From IMG/VR virus record IMGVR_UViG_3300025632_000035, positions 1-38,484 of that record: 38,484 nt of DNA; one strand, written 5' to 3'. How positions within the stretch are numbered: the stretch's first letter is position 1; every line of letters starts with the position of its first letter. Made by a program: the position numbers and the translations under genes. This DNA comes from a virus. This document shows positions 6,524 through 13,511 of the stretch, piece after piece. The notes under the pieces are model-generated. The model saw only the letters and a program-made list of their open reading frames with translations, was not told the DNA's origin and ran no database searches.

Positions 6524-6674
6524 CCATGTGCCAACACAGTTAAAGTATTGGGCAGACAAAATGTACGACGCAGAATTTGAAGACAGGTGGAGAGCCTATC
6601 ATGAGGCTAGGACTATCTACTTAATGTACAAAAGACTTAACGATGAAGGAATAGAATATGAACCAAACTTTTAG
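6495..6674 (+). CDS. Small hypothetical protein (59 aa)
   Basis: This frame begins at ATG 6495 inside the end of the previous gene and stops at TAG 6672-6674 inside the next one. It bridges what would otherwise be a 134-nt gap between two genes, which supports it. The sequence is Trp/Tyr-rich (KYWADKMYDAEFEDRWRAYHEARTIYLMYKRL) and likely all-helical. Function is unknown. Confidence 0.55.
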   Translation: MSTSARPSIDHVPTQLKYWADKMYDAEFEDRWRAYHEARTIYLMYKRLNDEGIEYEPNF

Positions 6675-6909
6675 AAAGATAACTCCGAATAGTGGAGCCT
6701 CTTGGTATGTAAAATGGACAGCAAGTATTATTATGATAGTAGGCATGGTTATGACAGCTATAGAATTTACACCATTTAATTTATTCTTTCACTTGGGCGG
6801 AGTCACAGGTTGGTTTATTGTAGGATGGATGTGGCACGACCGAGCACTGCTAACAGTTAACTCAATAGCCATGTTCATATTCGCAGTAGGTATCTTGTTA
6901 AACTTTTAG
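6658..6909 (+). CDS. Membrane protein (83 aa), DUF6552-like
   Basis: The protein has three hydrophobic segments (about 19-37, 43-59 and 65-82) and the distinctive core NSGASWYVKWTAS followed by FHLGGVTGWFIVGWMWHDRALL. From memory this fits a small membrane family of marine phages (DUF6552). That assignment needs a profile search. It overlaps the preceding gene and ends just before a promoter at 6911. The role is unknown, probably in the host inner membrane. Confidence 0.62.
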   Translation: MNQTFRKITPNSGASWYVKWTASIIMIVGMVMTAIEFTPFNLFFHLGGVTGWFIVGWMWHDRALLTVNSIAMFIFAVGILLNF

Positions 6910-6910
6910 C

Positions 6911-6938
6911 TTGACAATTTATTTACATATGATAATAT
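6911..6938 (+). promoter_or_regulatory. Promoter TTGACA-16-TAATAT
   Basis: A consensus -35 TTGACA (6911-6916) is spaced 16 nt from TAATAT (6933-6938), 20 nt before the ATG of the next gene, which has its own AAAAGGAG ribosome site. The -35 is extended as TTGACAAT, as at 786 and 9059, suggesting a common class of early promoters. Confidence 0.6.
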
Positions 6939-6957
6939 ATAAAGAAAAGGAGAACTC

Positions 6958-7095
6958 ATGACAATAGATATAACTGACTACGATAGACTTACATCGGACA
7001 ATCAAGTAAGACTTTTAAATATACTTCTTGATACAAATAAAAAGCTAGAAAGAATAGCCATTGCCTTAGAAGAAAAAGAAAAGGAGAGCAAATGA
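6958..7095 (+). CDS. Small coiled-coil-like protein (45 aa)
   Basis: The ATG is preceded by AAGGAG at 7-8 nt spacing and by the 6911 promoter. The product, MTIDITDYDRLTSDNQVR... ending IAIALEEKEKESK, is a short charged helix with regular Leu/Ile spacing. The stop overlaps the next start (ATGA). It is the first gene of a small operon running to 8093 and beyond. Confidence 0.58.
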   Translation: MTIDITDYDRLTSDNQVRLLNILLDTNKKLERIAIALEEKEKESK

Positions 7096-7364
7096 AATAT
7101 GATGTAACGACTAGCCATATGTTTACACAGCATTGGATTGTTGAAGCTAAAGATAAAGACCAAGCGGCGGAAAAAGTTGCCAACGGCAAAATAAAATTTG
7201 ATAAAACTTCCAGAAAGTTTGTATCTGATAAACTAACAATGGGGTTAGTCACAATACCAGATGTAGCCATTCGTTCTGTAGAACCTCTCGAAGGTCAAGA
7301 ACAAGGCTTTGAAACATTTGATGTAGATGTACAGGGAAGTTATGGAGGTACAGACCCAGAATGA
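7092..7364 (+). CDS. Hypothetical protein (90 aa)
   Basis: It is translated from an ATGA overlap with GGAGAG upstream. The first 35 residues (MKYDVTTSHMFTQHWIVEAKDKDQAAEKV) look like the short beta-hairpin plus helix fold of small phage DpnD/PcfM-type proteins, where 'W.VEA.D.D.A' is typical, but this is only a resemblance. The tail is acidic. Function is unknown. Confidence 0.58.
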   Translation: MKYDVTTSHMFTQHWIVEAKDKDQAAEKVANGKIKFDKTSRKFVSDKLTMGLVTIPDVAIRSVEPLEGQEQGFETFDVDVQGSYGGTDPE

Positions 7365-7477
7365 TTATAGATGTTAGAAGTGACGAGTGTGTTTATATTA
7401 CTATAAATAATACTGTGTATTATATTGATGATTCAACAGGCGAACGCATTATGAAAAAATGGAAAGAAGAAAAATAA
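7361..7477 (+). CDS. Microprotein (38 aa)
   Basis: ATG 7361 overlaps the previous stop by 4 nt. The peptide is probably a small beta-sheet (YITINNTVYYIDD) with a basic end (RIMKKWKEEK). It fills the 114-nt space between two genes, with the next ATG 1 nt after its stop. Function is unknown. Confidence 0.48.
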   Translation: MIIDVRSDECVYITINNTVYYIDDSTGERIMKKWKEEK

Positions 7478-7478
7478 A

Positions 7479-7694
7479 ATGAAAAATGTATTAGCAACCT
7501 TTACCATACAAGACAACGGCTATGAATACTTTGACTATGCCCTCTTTCCAAGAGGGATGTCTAATGATGAGATGTTAAAAGAAATGTTTGAACCTGTTGA
7601 TGATAATGAGGATAGAACATTTAAGATATATAAGTTACAAGAGGTAACCAAAGAAACAGAAGATGTGTTAAGAGATTTACACATAGCATTTTAA
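7479..7694 (+). CDS. Hypothetical acidic protein (71 aa)
   Basis: It starts 1 nt after the previous stop. It is acidic, with an aromatic N-terminus (FTIQDNGYEYFDYALFPRGM), and likely a compact alpha/beta protein. No domain is recognised. A copy of the GGGGGCAC motif lies at its 3' end and serves as the next gene's ribosome site. Confidence 0.55.
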   Translation: MKNVLATFTIQDNGYEYFDYALFPRGMSNDEMLKEMFEPVDDNEDRTFKIYKLQEVTKETEDVLRDLHIAF

Positions 7695-7702
7695 GGGGGC
7701 AC

Positions 7703-7870
7703 ATGAAAGAGCCAAAAGAAATACATTTAATGGATAAGCAAATAATTATAAACATCATGGATAAGATAAAAGAACAATACAATGTAGACAATCTAAAAGA
7801 AGATTCATTGGATGCTTTTCTCCATCTGTGGGATGAATTAAAGGAGGCTATCTATGCCAAAAAAAGATGA
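7703..7870 (+). CDS. Small helical protein (55 aa)
   Basis: The only purine-rich tract before the ATG is GGGGG (7695-7699), part of the repeated GGGGGCAC motif, which would have to act as its ribosome-binding site at a close spacing of 3 nt. The product is a charged helix (IINIMDKIKEQYNVDNLKEDSLDAFLHLWDEL). It overlaps the next gene by 17 nt. Function is unknown. Confidence 0.5.
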   Translation: MKEPKEIHLMDKQIIINIMDKIKEQYNVDNLKEDSLDAFLHLWDELKEAIYAKKR

Positions 7871-8093
7871 TGAGTTGGTCATACCAACAGAACTATTAGA
7901 GAAAGACCCTAATGAACTTGCACAAAATGAGAGCGAGATACAAACGATAATATCGTATCTACAAAAAACTCGTGAGAATATTAGGTCAGCAGAAAAAGCA
8001 GGTAAGAGAATTACTAGCAAGACAGCAAAGGTAAAGACACCCGAGCCCGTAACACAAGGCAGTATACTTGATGTACTGATTAAGGATGTATAA
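7854..8093 (+). CDS. Hypothetical acidic/basic helical protein (79 aa)
   Basis: An AAGGAGG ribosome site lies 7 nt before the ATG. The protein has an acidic N-terminal half and a Lys-rich second half (SAEKAGKRITSKTAKVKTPEPVTQG). Its stop overlaps the start of the nuclease gene (TAATG), so it is probably expressed with the recombination module. No known fold is seen. Confidence 0.6.
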   Translation: MPKKDDELVIPTELLEKDPNELAQNESEIQTIISYLQKTRENIRSAEKAGKRITSKTAKVKTPEPVTQGSILDVLIKDV

Positions 8094-9055
8094 TGGATTT
8101 ATTAGACTCAGTTAAGTTACCAAAGTATGTATACGAAGACGGTAAACCTAGACAAAATGTATGGGATACTTCAAGCCTATCATCTTTCCTAGCTTGCCCT
8201 CGTCTGTATAATCTTACAAACCTAAATGGTTACAAGATGAAATCATACGGCACAGTAACAGGATTTGGGTCAGCAGTACATGACGGTTTTGAAATACTGG
8301 ACACAGGAAAGTTTAACAAAGAGAGCAAAGAAGAATCCATAAATAAAGCCATTAAGTATGTGCTAGAAACATATGGAGAAGATTTACAAAGTGCAGAAGA
8401 CAAAGCAAGGGGACTTGAGGCGGCACTCAGAGCAATAGTATGGAGAGCAGAAGAATATTGGGATGATACCATTACAATAGCTTCCATGCCCGATGGTGCC
8501 CCCTGTCTCGAAACAAGATTTGAAGTACCCTTTGGTAATCACAGGTTCTCTGGTCGTATAGATAAGATAGTTTTATTTGCAGGGGAGTTATACTTGTGTG
8601 ATACAAAGACAACTAAAGCGGCGTTGAGTGAGCAATATTTTAAAATGTACAGACCAAACAACCAGGTGTATGCATACTTGTGGGCGGCTCGTGAAATCAT
8701 GGGGTTACCTGTTAAAGGTTTTATTATTGAAGGAGTGCAAACAGGTGCTAACTTCTGTAGATTTAATCGTACAGTATTTAATGTATCTAAAACTTCTATT
8801 AATGAATGGTACATGGATGCACAGTACTCATTATCTGTAGCGGATTCTTTTTGGGATGCGGGTTACTACCCTGCAAACTTTACCGCATGTGGTAACTATG
8901 GTGGCTGTAAGTTTAGAGAAGTGTGTGGCGAATCACCAGAACATAGGACTACATTACTTAACGAAGACTTTGATAGGCAAGTGCATGAAAGTCTACATCA
9001 AAAGGGTGAGTTAATTCATGCAGAAGATTTATTTAAAAAACAAAATAAAAAATAA
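8093..9055 (+). CDS. PD-(D/E)XK nuclease with Fe-S cluster (RecB/Cas4-like)
   Basis: This is a predicted DNA exonuclease of the PD-(D/E)XK superfamily (PDDEXK_1 group). Catalytic motifs are GSAVHDGFE with His63, GRID with Asp157, LCDTKTTK with Asp170 and Lys172, and QVYAY with Gln191. Cys35 together with Cys266, Cys272 and Cys278 would bind a 4Fe-4S cluster, as in AddB and Cas4. The gene precedes a Sak4-like ATPase and an SSB-like protein, so it probably processes DNA ends for recombination or replication. Confidence 0.85.
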   Translation: MDLLDSVKLPKYVYEDGKPRQNVWDTSSLSSFLACPRLYNLTNLNGYKMKSYGTVTGFGSAVHDGFEILDTGKFNKESKEESINKAIKYVLETYGEDLQSAEDKARGLEAALRAIVWRAEEYWDDTITIASMPDGAPCLETRFEVPFGNHRFSGRIDKIVLFAGELYLCDTKTTKAALSEQYFKMYRPNNQVYAYLWAAREIMGLPVKGFIIEGVQTGANFCRFNRTVFNVSKTSINEWYMDAQYSLSVADSFWDAGYYPANFTACGNYGGCKFREVCGESPEHRTTLLNEDFDRQVHESLHQKGELIHAEDLFKKQNKK

Positions 9056-9058
9056 TTG

Positions 9059-9086
9059 TTGACAATTTTTGTCAATATGCTATTAT
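9059..9086 (+). promoter_or_regulatory. Promoter TTGACA-16-TATTAT with operator-like palindrome
   Basis: TTGACA (9059-9064) and TATTAT (9081-9086) are spaced 16 nt, 20 nt before the ATPase ATG. The -35 is part of a perfect 7-bp inverted repeat, TTGACAATTTTTGTCAA (9059-9075), that could bind a dimeric repressor. AGGAGA provides the ribosome site of the gene that follows. Confidence 0.65.
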
Positions 9087-9105
9087 TACAATACAGGAGA
9101 TAAAT

Positions 9106-9921
9106 ATGGCAAGTATTAGAAATCATACATCAACTGATGTAACTAAATTACTTCTCGTTGGAGATAGTGGCTCGGGTAAAACTGCAACGCTAGCAACACT
9201 AGCTAATGCAGGTTACAACCTACGCATACTAGACTTTGATGATGGGTTAGCTATCTTACCAGAGTTCTTAATAGACTCAGCGGTGGATAGAGTAAGTTTC
9301 GTAACACTAAAAGATCCAATAGGCAAAGCAGATGCATTTCGTAAAAGTGCAAACTTAATTGGTAATTGGAAAGATGGTGACGAAGACTTTGGGCCTGTTA
9401 ATAAATGGACAAGTAAAGACGTTCTAGTTATTGACAGCTTAACATTGATGGGTGAAGCGGCTTTAAGGGGGGCACTATCGTTTAATAACAAGAAGCCTAC
9501 CGACCAAGCTACTCAACCAGAGTGGGGAACCGCCGCTCGTGATGTGCAAAACATTGTTCAATATATAACAGGTTCAGAAGTTCCGTGTAATGTGGTAGTG
9601 ACCACACACATGCAATACATGGAAGGAGACACGGGAGTTTCCAAGGCATACCCAACTAGTGTCGGGTCTAAACTATCTACTAAACTGGGTAGGTATTTTA
9701 ACTGCGTGTGCAGAATAGATACTAGAACATCCAGTAAGGGAACTGAGCGTACCTTACGAACTGTTTCAGATCATAGAATGGATTTAAAAGTAACGGCTCC
9801 AAGTTTACTTGAGGCAAACGTTCCTTTAGATTTAGCTAAGTTATTTGAAGCTATTCAAACAAGTGCTCGTAAAAAATTGTCGAAAGACAATGTCATTAAC
9901 ATCAAAACAGGAGGTAAATAA
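9106..9921 (+). CDS. RecA-fold ATPase, Sak4-like recombinase (AAA_24)
   Basis: This is a predicted phage nucleotide-binding protein of the AAA_24 / Sak4 type, a minimal RecA-like ATPase that stimulates single-strand annealing. Walker A is GDSGSGKT (19-26), with the typical follow-on ATLANAGYNLRILDFDDG. Walker B is DVLVIDSLTLM near residue 108, and a VVTTHMQYM sensor-like segment lies near 165. At 271 residues it is of expected size. The SSB-like gene begins at its stop codon (TAATG overlap), the usual partner order for Sak4. Confidence 0.82.
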   Translation: MASIRNHTSTDVTKLLLVGDSGSGKTATLATLANAGYNLRILDFDDGLAILPEFLIDSAVDRVSFVTLKDPIGKADAFRKSANLIGNWKDGDEDFGPVNKWTSKDVLVIDSLTLMGEAALRGALSFNNKKPTDQATQPEWGTAARDVQNIVQYITGSEVPCNVVVTTHMQYMEGDTGVSKAYPTSVGSKLSTKLGRYFNCVCRIDTRTSSKGTERTLRTVSDHRMDLKVTAPSLLEANVPLDLAKLFEAIQTSARKKLSKDNVINIKTGGK

Positions 9922-10358
9922 TGGCAGATATTCAAAACTTTTTAACCATGCATCCAGACGATATACCAGAAACGCAGGTGCTACCAGAAGGTAGTTACGA
10001 CTTCGTTATCACTAGTTATCGTTCGGATAAAGTTGGTGAGAAGCAAAATGAGATTGTGCGTATCAACGTAAAGGCTCAAGCAGTTCTGGAATCAGACATC
10101 ACAGATGGTGATTTGGAAAACTGTGAACCAACCAGATTGGAGTTCTGGGCTACTAAAAATGCTCTGAAACAGGGTAACCCTGTTATCTCATTGAAATCTT
10201 TCTTGTTTAGTGCTATGGGCATGGACAAGGTAGGCTTTGGTGAAGCATTAGAGCAAAGCATTGGTCAAACATTTAGCGGTGTTGTGAAACACGAAATGGT
10301 TGGCAGAAATAAAGATATACTACAGGCTTCGGTCAGTCGTATATTGAAAGCGGCATAA
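9921..10358 (+). CDS. SSB-like protein accompanying the Sak4-like ATPase
   Basis: This 145-residue protein opens with 'TQVLPEGSYDFVITSYRSDKVGEKQNEIVRINVKAQ', a beta-rich, OB-fold-like pattern typical of the DUF669/SSB-like partner encoded next to phage annealing ATPases. It is translated from a 1-nt TAATG overlap with the ATPase gene and GGAGG upstream. It probably coats single-stranded DNA. Direct DNA binding is inferred from context rather than from motif identity. Confidence 0.62.
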   Translation: MADIQNFLTMHPDDIPETQVLPEGSYDFVITSYRSDKVGEKQNEIVRINVKAQAVLESDITDGDLENCEPTRLEFWATKNALKQGNPVISLKSFLFSAMGMDKVGFGEALEQSIGQTFSGVVKHEMVGRNKDILQASVSRILKAA

Positions 10359-10362
10359 TCAT

Positions 10363-11439
10363 ATGGGTGAGTATGCAGTGCACAGAAGAGTTGCGTCACA
10401 ACTTGTAGATAAACCACAGATCTGCATTGTTATGGATCATCCTTCCAACGACGAAGTACGTTTGAATAAAATACTTGCAGGTGATTTTATTATAAGCAGA
10501 ATCTGTACACAAGTCGGTATTGACATTAACAAATGCATGCTCACCCACGCATTCCAACTAAAGCCTGCACAGGACAACTTACAAAACTTCTTTCATAAAA
10601 GAAGTGAGTACAAAGCTTTATGCAAAGACTCTGAGTGGAGAACGCCTTATCCGATTACCACCTATGGATACCTCAAACAGGAGATGGGTCAAGACTTAGA
10701 ACGTTTGTATAATGAAATCAATGAAGCACAGCCTAACGTAATTATTGCAATGGGTAGTATTTCATTGTGGGCACTGACGGGCTTTGATAAGATTGGTGTG
10801 TATCGGGGTGCTGTGATTGAATCTTCTACGGATTCTCTTAACAGAAATTACAAAATTATACCTTCTTATAGTCCGTCAGCCGTCTTTAAAAATTATGGAT
10901 TTAGATATCATCTTTATTCAGATTATAAAAAAGCAAAACGAGAATCAAGAACATCAAAGATAAATTACGAAGAACGAGAACTTTGGATAGAACCAAGCAT
11001 AGAAGACTTATATACATTTGAAAGTAAATACATCAAAGATTTGGGTGACACCAAGCCTTTATCATTCGACATTGAAACAGCAGGCGGGCAGATAACTTGT
11101 ATTGGGTTTGCCCCCTCCTTAAACCACGCAATCGTTGTACCATTTACATATAACTATTGGGCTGAACCCGATAGGAAAAAAGCTTGGGCATGGGTTAAGA
11201 GATTATTAGAAGACGAGACCATAGTTAAAGTTGCACAGAACCAGACATATGATGTGTCATGGTTGAAGTATATGCAAGACATAGAAGTCAGAGGAACGAT
11301 CCACGACACTATGCATGCACAACACTCATTGCAACCAGAACTAGAAAAAGGTCTTGGATTCCTGGGCTCCACATACACTAACGAGGGTGCATGGAAAACT
11401 TTAGCCAAGTTTTCTGACAGCACAAAAGCCGATGAGTAG
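10363..11439 (+). CDS. DNA polymerase, N-terminal part: UDG-like domain plus 3'-5' exonuclease ExoI/ExoII
   Basis: This looks like the N-terminal half of a SPO1-type family A DNA polymerase. Residues 15-195 resemble a uracil-DNA-glycosylase fold, including IIAMGSISLWALTG (127-140) and IIPSYSPSAVF (165-175), where Ser replaces the usual His of the HPS motif, so glycosylase activity is doubtful. Residues 230-350 carry the DnaQ-type proofreading motifs: ExoI FDIET (Asp236, Glu238) and ExoII NQTYD (Asn293, Asp297). ExoIII is missing and is found at the start of the gene at 11967. The ORF ends after the WKTLAKF region, where intact relatives continue. Confidence 0.8.
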   Translation: MGEYAVHRRVASQLVDKPQICIVMDHPSNDEVRLNKILAGDFIISRICTQVGIDINKCMLTHAFQLKPAQDNLQNFFHKRSEYKALCKDSEWRTPYPITTYGYLKQEMGQDLERLYNEINEAQPNVIIAMGSISLWALTGFDKIGVYRGAVIESSTDSLNRNYKIIPSYSPSAVFKNYGFRYHLYSDYKKAKRESRTSKINYEERELWIEPSIEDLYTFESKYIKDLGDTKPLSFDIETAGGQITCIGFAPSLNHAIVVPFTYNYWAEPDRKKAWAWVKRLLEDETIVKVAQNQTYDVSWLKYMQDIEVRGTIHDTMHAQHSLQPELEKGLGFLGSTYTNEGAWKTLAKFSDSTKADE

Positions 11440-11804
11440 TGAAACGACCCAATTTTTTCTCAGCTAAATCCATAGATAAAGTATGGGATCAGCAATCCGA
11501 ATCTTATGTAAGATTGTGGCGAGCCGTCCTTGACCAACTGTTGCAAGATTTATTGTATGAAGGTAATGGTAAAGAAGATAGGAAAGCCCACATATATTCG
11601 TGGCAGTGGTTTGATAAAGATATAGAAGACTTTGAATCGGTGTGTGACTTGGCTGATTTAGATGCGGCTAGAACAAGGACAGAGATTAACAAACTAATGG
11701 AGAAGGTATATGGCAGTAACTATAAACGAAAATTTGAAGAAAGCAAAAGAGCTATTGAGTGGCGACAGAGAAAAAGAATACGGAAACAAAAAAGCCAATC
11801 ATGA
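11439..11804 (+). CDS. Hypothetical protein inserted between the polymerase parts (121 aa)
   Basis: The gene starts with GTG in a 1-nt overlap with the stop of the exonuclease half (TAGTG). The product has a Trp-rich helical body (YVRLWRAVLDQLLQDLL, YSWQWFDKDIEDFESVCDLADLDAARTR) of a kind seen in uncharacterised phage proteins, then a strongly basic tail. There is no HNH, GIY-YIG or LAGLIDADG motif. Its last 95 nt also encode the start of the next gene in another frame. Confidence 0.62.
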   Translation: MKRPNFFSAKSIDKVWDQQSESYVRLWRAVLDQLLQDLLYEGNGKEDRKAHIYSWQWFDKDIEDFESVCDLADLDAARTRTEINKLMEKVYGSNYKRKFEESKRAIEWRQRKRIRKQKSQS

Positions 11805-11976
11805 AAACATAGCTAAACTTTGGACTGCTTATCTTAAGACAGAAGTTTCTGCCCACGATGTAGCTATCTGTATGCTACTACTAAAAGTTGCACGACTACA
11901 ACAAGGAACTCCTAGTGCCGATACATATATTGATATGGTAGGGTACTCGGCTATTGCAGGAGAGATATGCGAATAA
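11710..11976 (+). CDS. DUF6378-like small phage protein
   Basis: The 88-residue product shows 'LLSGDREKEYGNKKANHENIAKLWTAYL ... VAICMLLLKVARLQQGTPSADTYIDMVGYSAIAGE', which matches my memory of DUF6378, a small helical family found in phages and prophages. The function is not established. It overlaps the previous gene by 95 nt and the polymerase gene by 10 nt, and its C-terminal coding DNA includes the polymerase ribosome site (GCAGGAGAG). Confidence 0.68.
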   Translation: MAVTINENLKKAKELLSGDREKEYGNKKANHENIAKLWTAYLKTEVSAHDVAICMLLLKVARLQQGTPSADTYIDMVGYSAIAGEICE

Positions 11977-13511
11977 TTAAAAATACAGAAATAGGCAAAC
12001 ACGAGTTATCTAAGAATCAAATGAATTGGGTGTACTGTGCTTTAGATTGCACACTTACTCATGAGATATGGACAAAGATTTACGAAGAGTTGGATGAAGA
12101 AGTAAGGGGCACATATCAATTTGAATTAAACAGCTTAAAGCCTGCGATGAGTATGATGTTAAAAGGACTCAAAGTAGATGAGGAGAAAGTACGTAGTATA
12201 AAGGAACCTCTTAAGAAGAATAGATTAAAACTAGAACGTATGTTACATTTGTTTGCCAATGCTGTATGGGGTAAAGATTTAAATCACAACAGCCCTGTTC
12301 AACTTAAAAAACTTTTATACGAAGAACTAAACTTACCACCTGTTGTTTCCTACAAGGGGGGCAAGCAAAAGATATCTACAGATAGAGCGGCGTTGGAACA
12401 ATTATCAGAAACATATCCAAGAGCCAAACCATTCTGTTACACCATACTAGCACTGCGTGATATCGACAAACACTTATCTGTATTGGCATCTACAAGAGAC
12501 AAAGACGGGCGTATTCGTTGCTCGTACAATGTAGCAGGCACAGAGACAGGTCGTTGGTCTTCTTCAGAAAGTCCTTGGCGTACAGGTACTAACTTACAAA
12601 ATGTGACGAAAGATTTACGCGCTGTATTCATACCTGACACAGGACAAAAAATGTTCTATGCGGATTTAGAACAAGCAGAATCTAGAGCGGTTGCATATTT
12701 AGCAGGCGATCAAAATTATATAGATGTTTGTGAGAGTACAGACTTGCATACAGAAGTTGTTAAAATGGTCTGGCCCAACATGGGTTGGTCTGGAGATCCT
12801 AAACAAGATAGAGCACTAGCGGACAAACCTTACTATTTGCATCACAGTTACAGAGATATTTGTAAACGAGCAGGACATGGTACTAACTATGGTGTTACGG
12901 CACACTCGCTTGCACGTCAGATTAAAATAAAAGTATCACAAGCTACAAGATTTCAGTTGCTTTATTTTGGTGGTATGGTATCATTAGAATCAGTAGAACG
13001 TTGGCATAAACAAGACATCAAGGGGGGCTTCAGAGAATTGATTGACCAAGGAGAAAAACTATCTGGCAATATGTTAAAAGTTAAAGGGGCGTTTCCTGGA
13101 ATCAGAGATTGGCACCGTGCTATTCGCTTAGAACTAAATGAAAAGGGTTGCTTGACAACTCCATTAGGCAGACGCAGACAGTTTTGGGATAGACTATCAG
13201 ACAATTCTACCTTACGACAAGCCATTGCTTATGTACCACAATCAACAATAGGTGACTTACTCAATCTAGGTTTGTACAGAGTATGGAATGAGTTGGCTAG
13301 TGAAGGTGTTGAAGTGTTGGGTCAAGTACATGATGCAATACTCGGTCAATGTCCTATAGATAAAATAGATGAACTAATGCCAAAAGTATTAGAAAGAATG
13401 CACAATCCATTGATGGTCGATGGACGTAAAATGATTATACCGTCTTCAGTTGAGATTGGTGACACATGGAAGGATATGAAAACATGGCACGGAATTACCC
13501 AGATTACATAA
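11967..13511 (+). CDS. polA: Family A DNA polymerase, C-terminal part (ExoIII motif plus polymerase domain)
   Basis: Replicative DNA polymerase domain. It opens with the last proofreading motif, YCALD (Tyr23 to Asp27), missing from the gene at 10363. The polymerase motifs follow: TGRWSS (194-199), TNLQN (208-212), motif A YADLEQAESR with Asp233, motif B R296-x3-K300-x3-H304-x3-Y308-G309, and motif C QVHDA with His455 and Asp456. Position 304 aligns with E. coli Phe762, normally Phe, Tyr or Leu, and here is His. The gene has its own ribosome site and start, so the enzyme is made as two chains that must associate. No intein or intron motifs were seen at the break. Confidence 0.9.
   Translation: MRIIKNTEIGKHELSKNQMNWVYCALDCTLTHEIWTKIYEELDEEVRGTYQFELNSLKPAMSMMLKGLKVDEEKVRSIKEPLKKNRLKLERMLHLFANAVWGKDLNHNSPVQLKKLLYEELNLPPVVSYKGGKQKISTDRAALEQLSETYPRAKPFCYTILALRDIDKHLSVLASTRDKDGRIRCSYNVAGTETGRWSSSESPWRTGTNLQNVTKDLRAVFIPDTGQKMFYADLEQAESRAVAYLAGDQNYIDVCESTDLHTEVVKMVWPNMGWSGDPKQDRALADKPYYLHHSYRDICKRAGHGTNYGVTAHSLARQIKIKVSQATRFQLLYFGGMVSLESVERWHKQDIKGGFRELIDQGEKLSGNMLKVKGAFPGIRDWHRAIRLELNEKGCLTTPLGRRRQFWDRLSDNSTLRQAIAYVPQSTIGDLLNLGLYRVWNELASEGVEVLGQVHDAILGQCPIDKIDELMPKVLERMHNPLMVDGRKMIIPSSVEIGDTWKDMKTWHGITQIT

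Noticed and set aside
11440-11966. A group I intron or intein interrupting the polymerase gene, as in SPO1
   Set aside because: Both inserted frames lack endonuclease motifs, each polymerase half has its own start and stop, and no intein splice residues are seen at the junctions.
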